A DNA stretch of 10,440 nt from Candidatus Argoarchaeum ethanivorans (lineage in GTDB: Archaea > Halobacteriota > Methanosarcinia > Methanosarcinales > EX4572-44). The position numbers and the translations under genes were made by a program. Positions 1-6,967 of this stretch are shown here, piece after piece (position 1 is the stretch's first letter; every line of letters begins with the position of its first letter). Location of the stretch: contig CAJHIR010000035.1 in the NCBI GenBank assembly GCA_905067535.1, forward strand, positions 1-10,440. Reading direction: 5' to 3'. Under the pieces are notes generated by a model. It had not been told where the DNA came from. It did not search any database and saw only the letters and a list, made by a program, of their open reading frames with translations.

Positions 1-2
1 TT

Positions 3-47
3 GAGATCGCCTTGGAAGTGATAACGGTTGTTGGGAAGAAAATTTAG
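3..47 (+). CDS. Possible C-terminal end of an upstream gene (partial)
   Basis: Only this frame is open from the left edge. It encodes 14 residues (EIALEVITVVGKKI) and ends with TAG at 45-47. The other two + frames stop almost at once. The stretch could be the tail of the gene preceding the signalling operon, but it is far too short to identify, and a random open stretch of this size is common. Confidence 0.25.
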   Translation, partial: EIALEVITVVGKKI

Positions 48-71
48 GTTTAGCACATCTGACTTGGAATT

Positions 72-215
72 ATGTTGCACACAACCCGGAAAACGGTCGC
101 TACAATCGTCATCGTTGTTCTTCTCACAATCAGCACAGCACAAGCCACTGGTAACGTTTCAGCAGAAGCTGCAAAACCGCGTCTCGTGCATCGGCTGCGC
201 CTGGAGGGTGCGTGA
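72..215 (+). CDS. Small secreted peptide, 47 residues, unknown function
   Basis: An ATG at 72 opens a 47-codon frame ending in TGA at 213-215. The protein looks like an exported peptide: a short basic start (MLHTTRKT), a hydrophobic core (VATIVIVVLLTIS) and an AQA cleavage-like site at about residues 22-24. This leaves a mature peptide of about 23 residues ending in a basic stretch (KPRLVHRLRLEGA). Its stop overlaps the ATG of the propeller gene by one base (TGATG), a usual sign of translational coupling, and the GGAGG serving the next gene lies inside its last codons. The Shine-Dalgarno match in front of its own ATG is weak. I do not recognise a family. It could be a genuine small protein or the remnant of a longer secreted protein. 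Confidence 0.5.
   Translation: MLHTTRKTVATIVIVVLLTISTAQATGNVSAEAAKPRLVHRLRLEGA
203..208 (+). promoter_or_regulatory. Ribosome binding site fixing the start of the propeller gene
   Basis: GGAGGG lies six bases before the ATG at 215. It supports that ATG as the true start of the sensor gene, although the frame is broken near 340 and most of the open frame lies further downstream. Confidence 0.6.
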
Positions 216-1698
216 TGCGTAAGGCGTGTGCTGTCCGAAGCGTGGTCTTTGCCGCAATTCTGGTCTTGCTGCTGGTGGTGCAGGCAGGGCAGGCAGAGGA
301 AGCGGATTATGGGATGCTCTGGAGTTATGAGGTAGATGGCATGTTGATGGTGTTTCCATCTCTTCCGATGGCTCGTACATAGCAGCAGGGTATAGAGCTT
401 ATGATGGTAAGGTTTACTTCTTCAACAGAGATGGAGAACTGCTTTGGAGTTACGAGATAGATGCTTATGTCGATGGTGTTTCCATCTCTTCCGATGGCTC
501 GTACATAATAGCAAAGTCTAGGGGTGATACTGTTTATGTCTTCAACAGAGAGGGAGATTTGCTCTGGAGTTATGAGATAGATGGTAAAGTCTCCATATCT
601 TCTGATGGCTCATACATAGCATCAGTGTCCGGTGGATATAGTAGTGAAGATCACCGCCCTGGCAAGGTTTGCCTCTTCGATAGAGAAGGAGAATTGCTCT
701 GGAGTTATGAGATATATTGTGATGAATTTGCTTATGCTAGTGGCGTTTCCACCTCTTCTGATGGCTCATACATAGCAGCAGGGTTCGATAGTTGGCGTGA
801 TGATGCAGGTCATATCTATCTCTTCAACAGAGAAGGAGAATTGCTCTGGAGTTATGAGACTGCTGCTCGTGTTTCCATCTCTTCTGATGGATCATACATA
901 GCATCAGGGTCTGTGCGGAGTGGCGATGGCAAGGTCTGCCTCTTCGATAGGGAGGGGGAATTGCTCTGGAGTTATCGGGCAGACGATTTGGTTAGGGAGG
1001 TCTCTATCTCCCCGGATGGCTCATACATAGCAGCAGAGTCTAAGTATTCTAAGTTCTACCTCTTCGGCGATCTCGAAAGACATTCTTTCAGTGCCATAGG
1101 AGAAGCAAAGAAAGTAGTGGAGTCGGAGAGAATGGAAGGCTTCAACATGGATGAGGCAGAGACTTTGCTTTCCAATGCCGAAGATGCCTTCGACACCGGG
1201 AACTATGTAAAAGCCAGCGAACTTGCCAATGCGGCGAAAGATAGGGGAGAATCGATCCCCAATGAAGCCTCGGCAGCAGAAAATGCCATTGCTGAAGTCG
1301 AGTCTGCCATTCATCAAGAAGAGTCGAAGGGCTTCAACCCTGTCGAGGCAGAATCATTGCTCTCGCAAGCGGAAGAGGCTTTCAGCACTGGAGAATACAT
1401 AAAAGCCAGTGAGCTTGCTGATAAAGCTAAAGACCATGCCCTTGATATAGATCAGGACGGCGTTTCAAATGACGCCGACTTTGCCCCTACGATCAATAAC
1501 TACTTGATTTACGCCGGGGCTGCCATTCTTTTAGTGGTATTGGTGATAGCGATTATAACAGGTTTGAAAGCGATACAGAGGTTCAAACTTGAGCGTGAGC
1601 GCAATGAGGAACGTCGACGAGAACGACTGAGGCAAGAGGCAGAGGAGAGGCGCAGGATGATACAGAAGATCATAGATAAGATCAAGGAAGTGACATGA
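215..1698 (+). pseudogene. Membrane-anchored beta-propeller surface protein, frameshifted near 340
   Basis: Restoring one base near 340 gives about 494 residues. Residues 1-30 are a signal peptide (hydrophobic AAILVLLLVVQA, then AGQA). Six blades of a PQQ/WD40-like propeller follow, each with a VSISSDGSYIA strand and a GELLWSYE strand; their TGG codons lie at 320, 445, 565, 700, 847 and 967. A partial last blade ends near 1075. Two helical repeats (about 313-343 and 377-407; AEDAFDTGNYVKASELA type) come next, then a thrombospondin-3-like calcium loop (DIDQDGVSNDAD, 411-422), one membrane helix (430-454) and a charged 40-residue cytoplasmic coiled coil. Topology is therefore propeller outside, coiled coil inside. 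The 320-445 spacing of 125 bases is not divisible by three, whereas all later spacings are, so one base is missing around 338-342. The stop overlaps the kinase start (ATGA). Likely a sensor feeding that kinase (inference). The frameshift may be real decay, phase variation or sequencing error. Confidence 0.75.
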
Positions 1699-3896
1699 TG
1701 CAATTCTATCAAGGAGTTCGTGCGGCAGATGTGGCAGTTACAGAGGCTGTCAAACTGATCAAGGCAAACCACGCAGGCGCAAATCTACACGAGGCACGCA
1801 AGTTTCTCATAAAAACAGGAGAAGCACTAAAAGCAGAGCGATTCGAGGAGGCAGTTGATCTCGCCAAAAAGGCGCAGCTTGCAGCAAAACCCACCACTGA
1901 TTATCTTCTATCCAGGGGAAGGGAACTTGCATCAAATGCTCAGGATGAGTTTGGTTCGAAGAGTTATGAAGAAGCCATAGAAGCATGGAAGAAGAGCCTT
2001 GAGGAGTATTCAAGAGCAAGAGAGCTTGCACATGAGCGGGGTGAGGGAGAAGCTGTGGAGTCGATCGCATCGGTAGAAGAGACGATCAACGAGAATATTG
2101 TCCATGCTGAGATCGCTATTGATAACCGTGAGATGCTCAGGCTGGTGGATACAGGCAATAGCTCACTTGATGAGGCGAACAGGTTATTCGGGGAGGAGGA
2201 CTTTGATGGAGCGAAGAGGATGTATGAGGAAGCTGGGAAGATGTTCAAAGAGGCGCTGGTTATTACAGAGAAACGGGATTTTGAACCTGACAGAGAGAAG
2301 ATCGAGGCGGCACTTGAGAGCATTGAGCATAGTATTGAGGCGGTCCTACTGAATAAGGGTGAAAAGATGCTAAAGCACGCGGAGGATAGCTTCAAGGCGA
2401 ATAAGTTTGAAGACGCAGAAAAAGAGTTTTCTGAAGCTCTTGACTTCATCGGCGGGCTTGATATTCAGAAACCTGAGCATGACGACATGCTTACAATGGG
2501 GCGAGAGGGGATTATCAGGGCAAAACTGGAGCAGGGAAAAGTGAAGATGCAGGGTGCTGACAGACTCTTTCAAGATGAAAAATATTATGAGGCGAAAGAA
2601 AGCTATAAAGCTTCCAGAGAGCAACTTGAAACGGTTGTGGAAGAGGCATCACGCCACAAATTCTCAAAGCTTGTTGATGAAATTAACAACTTGATTCGGA
2701 CATGCAACCAGAACATAATCGCTTCTACAAATGCATTCACTGAGGTTGGCGCTGTTAAACCAGAGATTATAGCAGTTGATAGCGTTGGGAAAGGCGCTGC
2801 AGATTTCAGAAGAGAACCTATCAGGTCGCATGTAGCAGCAACACCAGCAGCACAGAAACTCATGGAGAAGTATCCTGAGCTTCAGTATATCGGTGGCGGT
2901 GGCTTTGCAGATGTTTACAGAGCGGTCAGGAAGGATGGAGGTATTGTTGCAGTGAAGGCCCCGAGAAATCTTGATGAGAAGACAGACGAGCTCTTTTTCA
3001 GAGAGCTCAATACCTGGCGTCAGCTTAAGCATCGAAACATTGTCAGCCTGATAAAGCCATATCTTAAGCCTGAGCCCCACTTTGAGATAGAGTATGTCGA
3101 TGGTGAAAACCTTGATGACCATTTGAAGAATGGATCTTTTGATATCGAAGGTGCCTGCAGGATAATTTTTGATATCGCACGTGGACTGGAATACGCCCAT
3201 AACAAGCATATAATCCATGGGGACATCACGCCAAAGAACATTCTCCTGAACAGGATCGGAGAGGCGAAAATCACTGACTTTGGTCTTGCCAAGATCTCAA
3301 CATCTTCATCTGAATTGAAGGGTTACACACTCCCCTTTGCCCCGGTGGAGATGTTTGAAGCGAGGGTTTCCAATGAGAAAACCGATGTTTACCAGCTTGG
3401 TCTGACCTTTTACCTCATGCTCACAGGTAACAACCCCTTTGATGCGGATTCACGGTTTGTTGTTGAAGAGAAGATAAAGACCTATACTCCTGATCCTCCG
3501 GGTGAGAATAACCATCGTGTTGTATCACTGGATGATATAATAATGCGATCTCTCTCGAAAGAGCCAACGAAAAGACCATCGCTTCGAGAGTTCAGGGAGC
3601 AGATCTATGAGTTCGTAAAAAAGAACTACGGTGAAAGCCTGCACCTCACTGAGAACGCTGATAAGATAATAGCAACCAATTGCAACCTTGCGATCTTTGC
3701 TGCCAAGCAGGGGGATACGGGAGAGTGTTTACGTGCCCTCAGAGCAACGCTTGGTAAGGTCAGAGATCCTGCAATCAGGGAGGAACTGAACAGACTGATA
3801 GAGCAGGTAGAGTTCAGGATCAATGAAGAGATAAGCATGGAACCTCTGCTTGATAAGATGGAAACCTTCCTCAAACAGGTGGAGTGGGAAGGATAA
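1695..3896 (+). CDS. Ser/Thr protein kinase with N-terminal TPR-like helical repeats
   Basis: The protein has 733 residues. Residues 1-390 are helical, with about five TPR-like units (near 33-64, 73-110, 153-190, 221-253 and 281-312), each with an A..xF..xxYEEAxExx pattern. A complete eukaryotic-type kinase domain spans about 394-650: glycine loop GGGGFADVYRA from 400, VAVK lysine 421, catalytic loop HGDITPKN with Asp510, DFG from 528, an APE-like FAPVEM, DVYQLG in helix F and a late KRPS arginine. HGD replaces HRD, so it is a non-RD kinase. A further helical tail covers about 650-733. There is no signal peptide or membrane segment, so it acts in the cytoplasm. The start is ATGATG overlapping the sensor stop; GGAAGTG at 1686-1692 fits the second ATG (1698) slightly better. 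Context suggests it receives a signal from the propeller protein and is opposed by the downstream PP2C. All catalytic residues are present, so it should be active. Confidence 0.92.
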   Translation: MMQFYQGVRAADVAVTEAVKLIKANHAGANLHEARKFLIKTGEALKAERFEEAVDLAKKAQLAAKPTTDYLLSRGRELASNAQDEFGSKSYEEAIEAWKKSLEEYSRARELAHERGEGEAVESIASVEETINENIVHAEIAIDNREMLRLVDTGNSSLDEANRLFGEEDFDGAKRMYEEAGKMFKEALVITEKRDFEPDREKIEAALESIEHSIEAVLLNKGEKMLKHAEDSFKANKFEDAEKEFSEALDFIGGLDIQKPEHDDMLTMGREGIIRAKLEQGKVKMQGADRLFQDEKYYEAKESYKASREQLETVVEEASRHKFSKLVDEINNLIRTCNQNIIASTNAFTEVGAVKPEIIAVDSVGKGAADFRREPIRSHVAATPAAQKLMEKYPELQYIGGGGFADVYRAVRKDGGIVAVKAPRNLDEKTDELFFRELNTWRQLKHRNIVSLIKPYLKPEPHFEIEYVDGENLDDHLKNGSFDIEGACRIIFDIARGLEYAHNKHIIHGDITPKNILLNRIGEAKITDFGLAKISTSSSELKGYTLPFAPVEMFEARVSNEKTDVYQLGLTFYLMLTGNNPFDADSRFVVEEKIKTYTPDPPGENNHRVVSLDDIIMRSLSKEPTKRPSLREFREQIYEFVKKNYGESLHLTENADKIIATNCNLAIFAAKQGDTGECLRALRATLGKVRDPAIREELNRLIEQVEFRINEEISMEPLLDKMETFLKQVEWEG

Positions 3897-3899
3897 AAC

Positions 3900-4166
3900 A
3901 TGGTCAAATGTTGCAACATAACCGGTAAAGGCGATTATCTGGCAGTATCAGCAGAGGAAAGCAAAATTGTTTTCCAGACGGTAAAAATGGAAGTGGATTG
4001 GGAGAACCCAGACGATGTGATGGAAGCGGTTAAGAAACTTGCAGAAAATCTTAAGTTCAGGGTTAAGAATGATCTCGGCATTGGTGAAGAGTTCGTGCAG
4101 GAGGCAACGATTGTAGCACATCAGGTGAGGATGGGGATGTTACTTAATAAGGTAGAATGGAGGTGA
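3900..4166 (+). CDS. Unknown 88-residue protein between kinase and phosphatase
   Basis: The ATG lies three bases after the kinase stop, with GGAAGGAT before it. The protein is soluble with no signal peptide. The first 30 residues look strand-rich (NITGKGDYLAVSAEESKIVF), and the rest is amphipathic helix (DDVMEAVKKLAENLKF and onward). Two cysteines sit side by side at residues 4-5. Its last codons, WRGGD-like in DNA terms (tggaggtgat), form the Shine-Dalgarno sequence of the phosphatase, so the two are probably translated together. I recognise no family. Position suggests an adaptor, a kinase substrate or a regulator of the pair (inference). Confidence 0.7.
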   Translation: MVKCCNITGKGDYLAVSAEESKIVFQTVKMEVDWENPDDVMEAVKKLAENLKFRVKNDLGIGEEFVQEATIVAHQVRMGMLLNKVEWR

Positions 4167-4167
4167 T
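4159..4167 (+). promoter_or_regulatory. Perfect Shine-Dalgarno sequence ahead of an ATT start
   Basis: GGAGGTGAT is a full-length match to the anti-Shine-Dalgarno sequence. It ends five bases before the ATT at 4173 and overlaps the stop of the 88-residue gene. There is no ATG, GTG or TTG at the right distance in the phosphatase frame; that frame has TAA at 4167-4169, so translation must begin between 4170 and the motif-1 codons. Confidence 0.75.
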
Positions 4168-4172
4168 AAATC

Positions 4173-4967
4173 ATTATTAGATACTGCAGGGTAACTGACG
4201 CAGGAGGTAGAAAACACAACGAGGATGCTGTTTCGACCATAACATTTGAACATCAAGATGGATGCTTTCACCTTCTCATGGTTGCAGATGGGCTTGGGGG
4301 GCATGCCGCGGGCGAGGTTGCAAGCAGGCTTGCTGTAATAGAGCTTACAGAAACTTTGAAGAGAGGAATTCCACAGCCAGAAAGCATGACAATAGAAGCG
4401 ATGAAAACACTACTAAAGGAAGGATTTAAAAAAGCAAACGACGAGATCTGCTACCAGGCAGATCTCACACCAGAAAGATCCAACATGGGAACAACGCTTG
4501 TTGCAGCACTTCTACGGGATGATGGTACTGGTGTCGTTGCCAACGTTGGTGACAGCAGAGCGTATCTTGTGGGTGGTAATTTAGCAGTAAAAAAGTCTGA
4601 AAAGAGATCTCTGGAAAGAGAAGCCTTGCAGATCAGAAGAGTAACAGTAGATCATTCCTATGTTCAGGAGCTTGTGGATCAAGGAATCATCACAGGGAAT
4701 GAGGCATTTGACCATCCTAACAAGAACATCGTGACAAAGATGATTGGGCTAAAGGACGTTGGGCCAGACCTGTACGAAGTAGAACTCGGTGAGAACGTCC
4801 TTCTTCTTTGTTCAGATGGGCTTAGCGATACACTGAGAGATACAGAGATACAGGCAGTGGTTTCAGGGCGGCTGGATGATGTGTGTGAACATCTGGTTGA
4901 GGCTGCTCTTGATCGGGATGCAAGGGACAATGTAACTGTTGTTCTTGCCTGGCAAATAACGACATAG
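4173..4967 (+). CDS. PP2C-family Ser/Thr protein phosphatase with probable ATT start
   Basis: A 264-residue PP2C (PPM) phosphatase. The motifs follow in order: TDAGGRKHNEDAV (residues 8-20, metal-binding Asp18), MVADGLGGHAAGE (from 36, Asp39), MGTTLVAALL, VANVGDSRAYLV, VTVDHS, LLCSDGLSDTL (Asp215) and ARDNVTVVLA (Asp252). These are the Mn/Mg-binding acids of the family. An extra charged stretch of about 17 residues sits between RAYLVGG and VTVDHS. The first ATG in frame, at 4278, would remove the NED motif, and the frame is closed by TAA at 4167-4169, so I place the start at ATT 4173 (next choice ATT 4176). This gives the usual length for bacterial and archaeal PP2C. It should dephosphorylate the targets of the upstream kinase or the kinase itself. 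A sequencing error in an ATG is the alternative reading of the start. Confidence 0.88.
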   Translation: MIRYCRVTDAGGRKHNEDAVSTITFEHQDGCFHLLMVADGLGGHAAGEVASRLAVIELTETLKRGIPQPESMTIEAMKTLLKEGFKKANDEICYQADLTPERSNMGTTLVAALLRDDGTGVVANVGDSRAYLVGGNLAVKKSEKRSLEREALQIRRVTVDHSYVQELVDQGIITGNEAFDHPNKNIVTKMIGLKDVGPDLYEVELGENVLLLCSDGLSDTLRDTEIQAVVSGRLDDVCEHLVEAALDRDARDNVTVVLAWQITT

Positions 4968-5026
4968 TGTTGAGGCAATTTAATTTTCAGACAAAAATCA
5001 GAAGTCCGATAAAGTCAGGATAATTC

Positions 5027-5094
5027 AACCACAGAGGGCACATAGTACACAGAGAAAACAGCGACTCTCTGTGCCCTCCGTGTTCTCTGTGGTT
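5027..5094 (+). repeat. Long imperfect inverted repeat with CCACAGAG arms
   Basis: AACCACAGAG (5027-5036) is exactly complementary to CTCTGTGGTT (5085-5094). Inside, GGGCACA (5036-5042) pairs with the TGTGCCC at 5070-5076, offset, so alternative foldings exist. It is followed by TTTATAT and lies 60 bases after the phosphatase stop. It may act as the operon terminator or be one copy of a dispersed intergenic palindrome; a single copy cannot separate these. Confidence 0.6.
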
Positions 5095-5160
5095 TTATAT
5101 ATTATGTATGATTTGTTCAACAAGAATTGTCAAGACAATAACTGAAAAACCGTGAAATGT

Positions 5161-5265
5161 GCAAGAGACGATGTGACTGTTGCTGTGGCAAACGTTGATA
5201 GGTCTGGTTCTCCTTCCAAAATCCATACTCTCAAAGGATCAAACATATTCCATTCTCAAGCAGAA
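5161..5265 (+). pseudogene. Relic of a second PP2C phosphatase C-terminus
   Basis: In this frame the DNA reads ARDDVTVAVA (5161-5190), matching ARDNVTVVLA at the end of the intact phosphatase (4920-4949): 23 of 30 bases agree, and four of the seven differences are at third codon positions. That pattern suggests a diverged coding copy, not chance. The frame continues with NVDRSGSPSKIHTLKG and stops at TAA 5263-5265. Upstream it is closed by TGA before an AAACCGTGAAATGT stretch. The rest of the gene is missing. The match is short, so confidence is limited. Confidence 0.4.
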
Positions 5266-5437
5266 TAATCCAGAGACAAACGGTATGATCGAACGGTGGT
5301 TTCAGGAATATAAGAGGCATAGATGGCGGTTTGATACAGCTCTTTCCTTTGTAGATTGGTACGATGATCGCATTCATGGATCACTTGATTTGGAATGCTT
5401 TGAGATGCCGGAAGAGGTGTTTATCAGGAAAATGTAA
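5180..5437 (+). pseudogene. C-terminal fragment of an rve-type IS transposase
   Basis: From about 5240 the frame matches the end of DDE integrase-core transposases: NNPETNGMIERWFQEYKR, then HRWRFDTALSFVDWYDDR and IHGSLDL, ending at the TAA after FIRKM. The glutamate in MIER is the third acid of the DDE triad. The two upstream aspartates and the DNA-binding domain are absent, so it is inactive. The start at 5180 is only the first available start codon; residues 1-18 probably belong to unrelated sequence or to the PP2C relic in the neighbouring frame. No terminal inverted repeats were found. Exact IS family not assigned (IS481/IS3-like groups share this ending). Confidence 0.75.
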
Positions 5438-5535
5438 CCTAAAAATTTGGCTCCCCAAAGCTCCAGTTATCATCAGAAACATTTCCCGATCCAACAATTT
5501 TTTGTAGTTGTTCAAGTATTGTCATCTTCTCATCC

Positions 5536-6657
5536 TCATAACAGCGATTGACTGACCAGTTCTGCAAGATCGAACACCTTTATTCCACTGTCCTGCAAGT
5601 TTCTCTTGCAGAATGGACATGCCGATGCCACCACATCGAAGCCGGTTTTTCTAATCTCACTCACGCGTTCATCAGCCGTCCATTTTGCAAAATCCGGAAA
5701 GCCTGATTTTACGCCGCCGCCCGAGCCGCAGCACCATGCATTAGCGCGATTTCGCGGGAGCTCTTTAATGTTCACTCCAATTCTTTTTAACGTCTCTCTT
5801 GGTGCATCATAAATCCCAAGATGCCTCCCAAGATGGCATGGATCGTGATAAGGCATGGACGTATTAAGATTCTTTGGAGTAAGTTTTCCCTCATCGATGA
5901 GCATGTTGATGTATTCTGATGCATGCAGAAGTTCTATCCCCATATCAGGGTAGGTTTCTTTAAATGTCTTGAGGCATCCCGGGCAGGTAAATATCATCGT
6001 TTTTGCGCCTATTTTCTTTATCTCTTCAACATTATGCGTTATGAGGCTTTCTATTGCGCTCACTTGTCCTGTTCGAAGCAGTGTTGAGCCGCAGCACCAT
6101 TCATCAGCAAGCACAGTATAGCCAACACCACTTGCATCAAGTACTTTGATCATTGACTTTGAAATATCCTCCTCCCGATAGCGTGCAGTACATCCCACAA
6201 AGTAGATCACATCGCTACCTGTTGTAGAATACTCCACTTTTTCACTTACCCCATAAGCGTTATTGGTCTCGTCAATGTGCTCTTTAATCTTCGTGTGTGC
6301 TTCTAAAATCCATCCCTTATCTGCAAGAATTGCTCGAAGCTCCTCAAAGAGTTTTGCATTATCAAGCTCCACCTTTGATACTTCTTTGCACCGCTCATAA
6401 CAGGCACCACACACCTGACATCCAAAAGCTACTTTCATAAGCATCTCTGTTTTTTCGTTGATCTCTCCTGTTAGAACCTCTCGAAGCAGTTCAAGACGTC
6501 CTGGCGAATAAAAAGAGTTAAAACCGTAGTAAGAGCCACTTGGGCACAATTCTAACCATTTTTCTCCAGAGCCGTGAAAATCTGCAATACTACACAGCTT
6601 GCATTTAAAGCAGTGGGATATTGCTCGAAGCATTTCCTGTTCTGTCATTCGTTCCAT
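5536..6657 (-). CDS. HdrD/GlpC-like iron-sulfur protein with two CCG domains
   Basis: A 373-residue soluble electron-transfer protein. The N-terminus has two [4Fe-4S] sets: Cys16, 19, 22 and 38 (CFKCKLC, then a 15-residue gap to CP), and Cys80, 83, 86, 90 (CQVCGACYERC). Two CCG (DUF224) domains follow: Cys156, Cys188-189 (EWCCGS) and Cys225/228 (TCPGC); then Cys274 (DPCH), Cys309-310 (WCCGSGGG) and Cys347/350 (ACPFC). This architecture is that of the HdrD, GlpC and lactate/glycolate oxidase subunits, where CCG cysteines bind a special 4Fe-4S cluster or pass electrons to a redox partner. No FAD-linked oxidase or HdrE lies beside it, so the partner is unknown. The wide gap in the first cluster resembles a sub-branch of such proteins and not a standard ferredoxin. 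The start ATG at 6657 has GGTGAT at 6661-6666 just upstream; the ATG at 6648 is an alternative. Confidence 0.9.
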   Translation of the reverse strand: MERMTEQEMLRAISHCFKCKLCSIADFHGSGEKWLELCPSGSYYGFNSFYSPGRLELLREVLTGEINEKTEMLMKVAFGCQVCGACYERCKEVSKVELDNAKLFEELRAILADKGWILEAHTKIKEHIDETNNAYGVSEKVEYSTTGSDVIYFVGCTARYREEDISKSMIKVLDASGVGYTVLADEWCCGSTLLRTGQVSAIESLITHNVEEIKKIGAKTMIFTCPGCLKTFKETYPDMGIELLHASEYINMLIDEGKLTPKNLNTSMPYHDPCHLGRHLGIYDAPRETLKRIGVNIKELPRNRANAWCCGSGGGVKSGFPDFAKWTADERVSEIRKTGFDVVASACPFCKRNLQDSGIKVFDLAELVSQSLL

Positions 6658-6789
6658 TCAATCACCACGTTTAAAGTATGTTGATAATGTATACTCCCAA
6701 GAACAACGATATACTTTACGATTTAACCCGAATTTTCTACTCCTGCACAACTTCGTTCTGCAGAGTGCACTTCGTGTGCGGAAATAACT

Positions 6790-6847
6790 CTCGATTGCGT
6801 AGCAATCGAGTTGCGCAAAGCAATCGAGTTGCGCAAAGCAATCGAGT
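6790..6847 (+). repeat. Perfect 9-bp hairpin followed by 18-bp tandem repeats
   Basis: CTCGATTGC (6790-6798) and GCAATCGAG (6802-6810) form a perfect stem with a GTA loop. The right arm starts an 18-bp unit, GCAATCGAGTTGCGCAAA, repeated exactly at 6802-6819 and 6820-6837, with a third partial copy (10 bp) at 6838-6847. Each unit contains the palindrome TTGCGCAA. It could be a multi-site operator or a short-repeat expansion. Confidence 0.85.
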
Positions 6848-6941
6848 GTATAGAAAACATGTATCGAATTTCAGTAACGAGAGAACACGGTTGCGTTTAT
6901 ACTTCCCTATACACCAAGTTTATTGAATGGTGTTCATTGAT

Positions 6942-6967
6942 ATCGGTAAATCCAAAATTTCACCGAT
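6942..6967 (+). promoter_or_regulatory. Inverted repeat and AT-rich promoter candidate for the Fic gene
   Basis: ATCGGTAAAT (6942-6951) is complementary to ATTTCACCGAT (6957-6967) apart from one extra base, with a five-base centre. Directly after comes a second ACCGAT and then AT-rich TATA-like DNA (6970-7000) before the Fic ATG at 7014. Position suits an operator for autoregulation, possibly by the DNA-binding-like tail of the Fic protein (inference). Confidence 0.4.

Noticed and set aside
28..222. 64-codon + frame from a TTG
   Set aside because: It overlaps the signal-peptide frame at 72-215, has no export signal or family pattern, and overlaps the well-supported start at 215.
338..342. 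Programmed ribosomal frameshift in the sensor gene
   Set aside because: The sequence gatggcatgttg has no slippery heptamer or obvious downstream stimulator; a lost base explains it more simply.
4173..4181. Riboswitch or leader control of the phosphatase
   Set aside because: There is no intergenic space: the ribosome site overlaps the stop of the preceding gene.
6790..6847. CRISPR array
   Set aside because: Units are 18 bp and directly adjacent, with no spacers and no cas genes.
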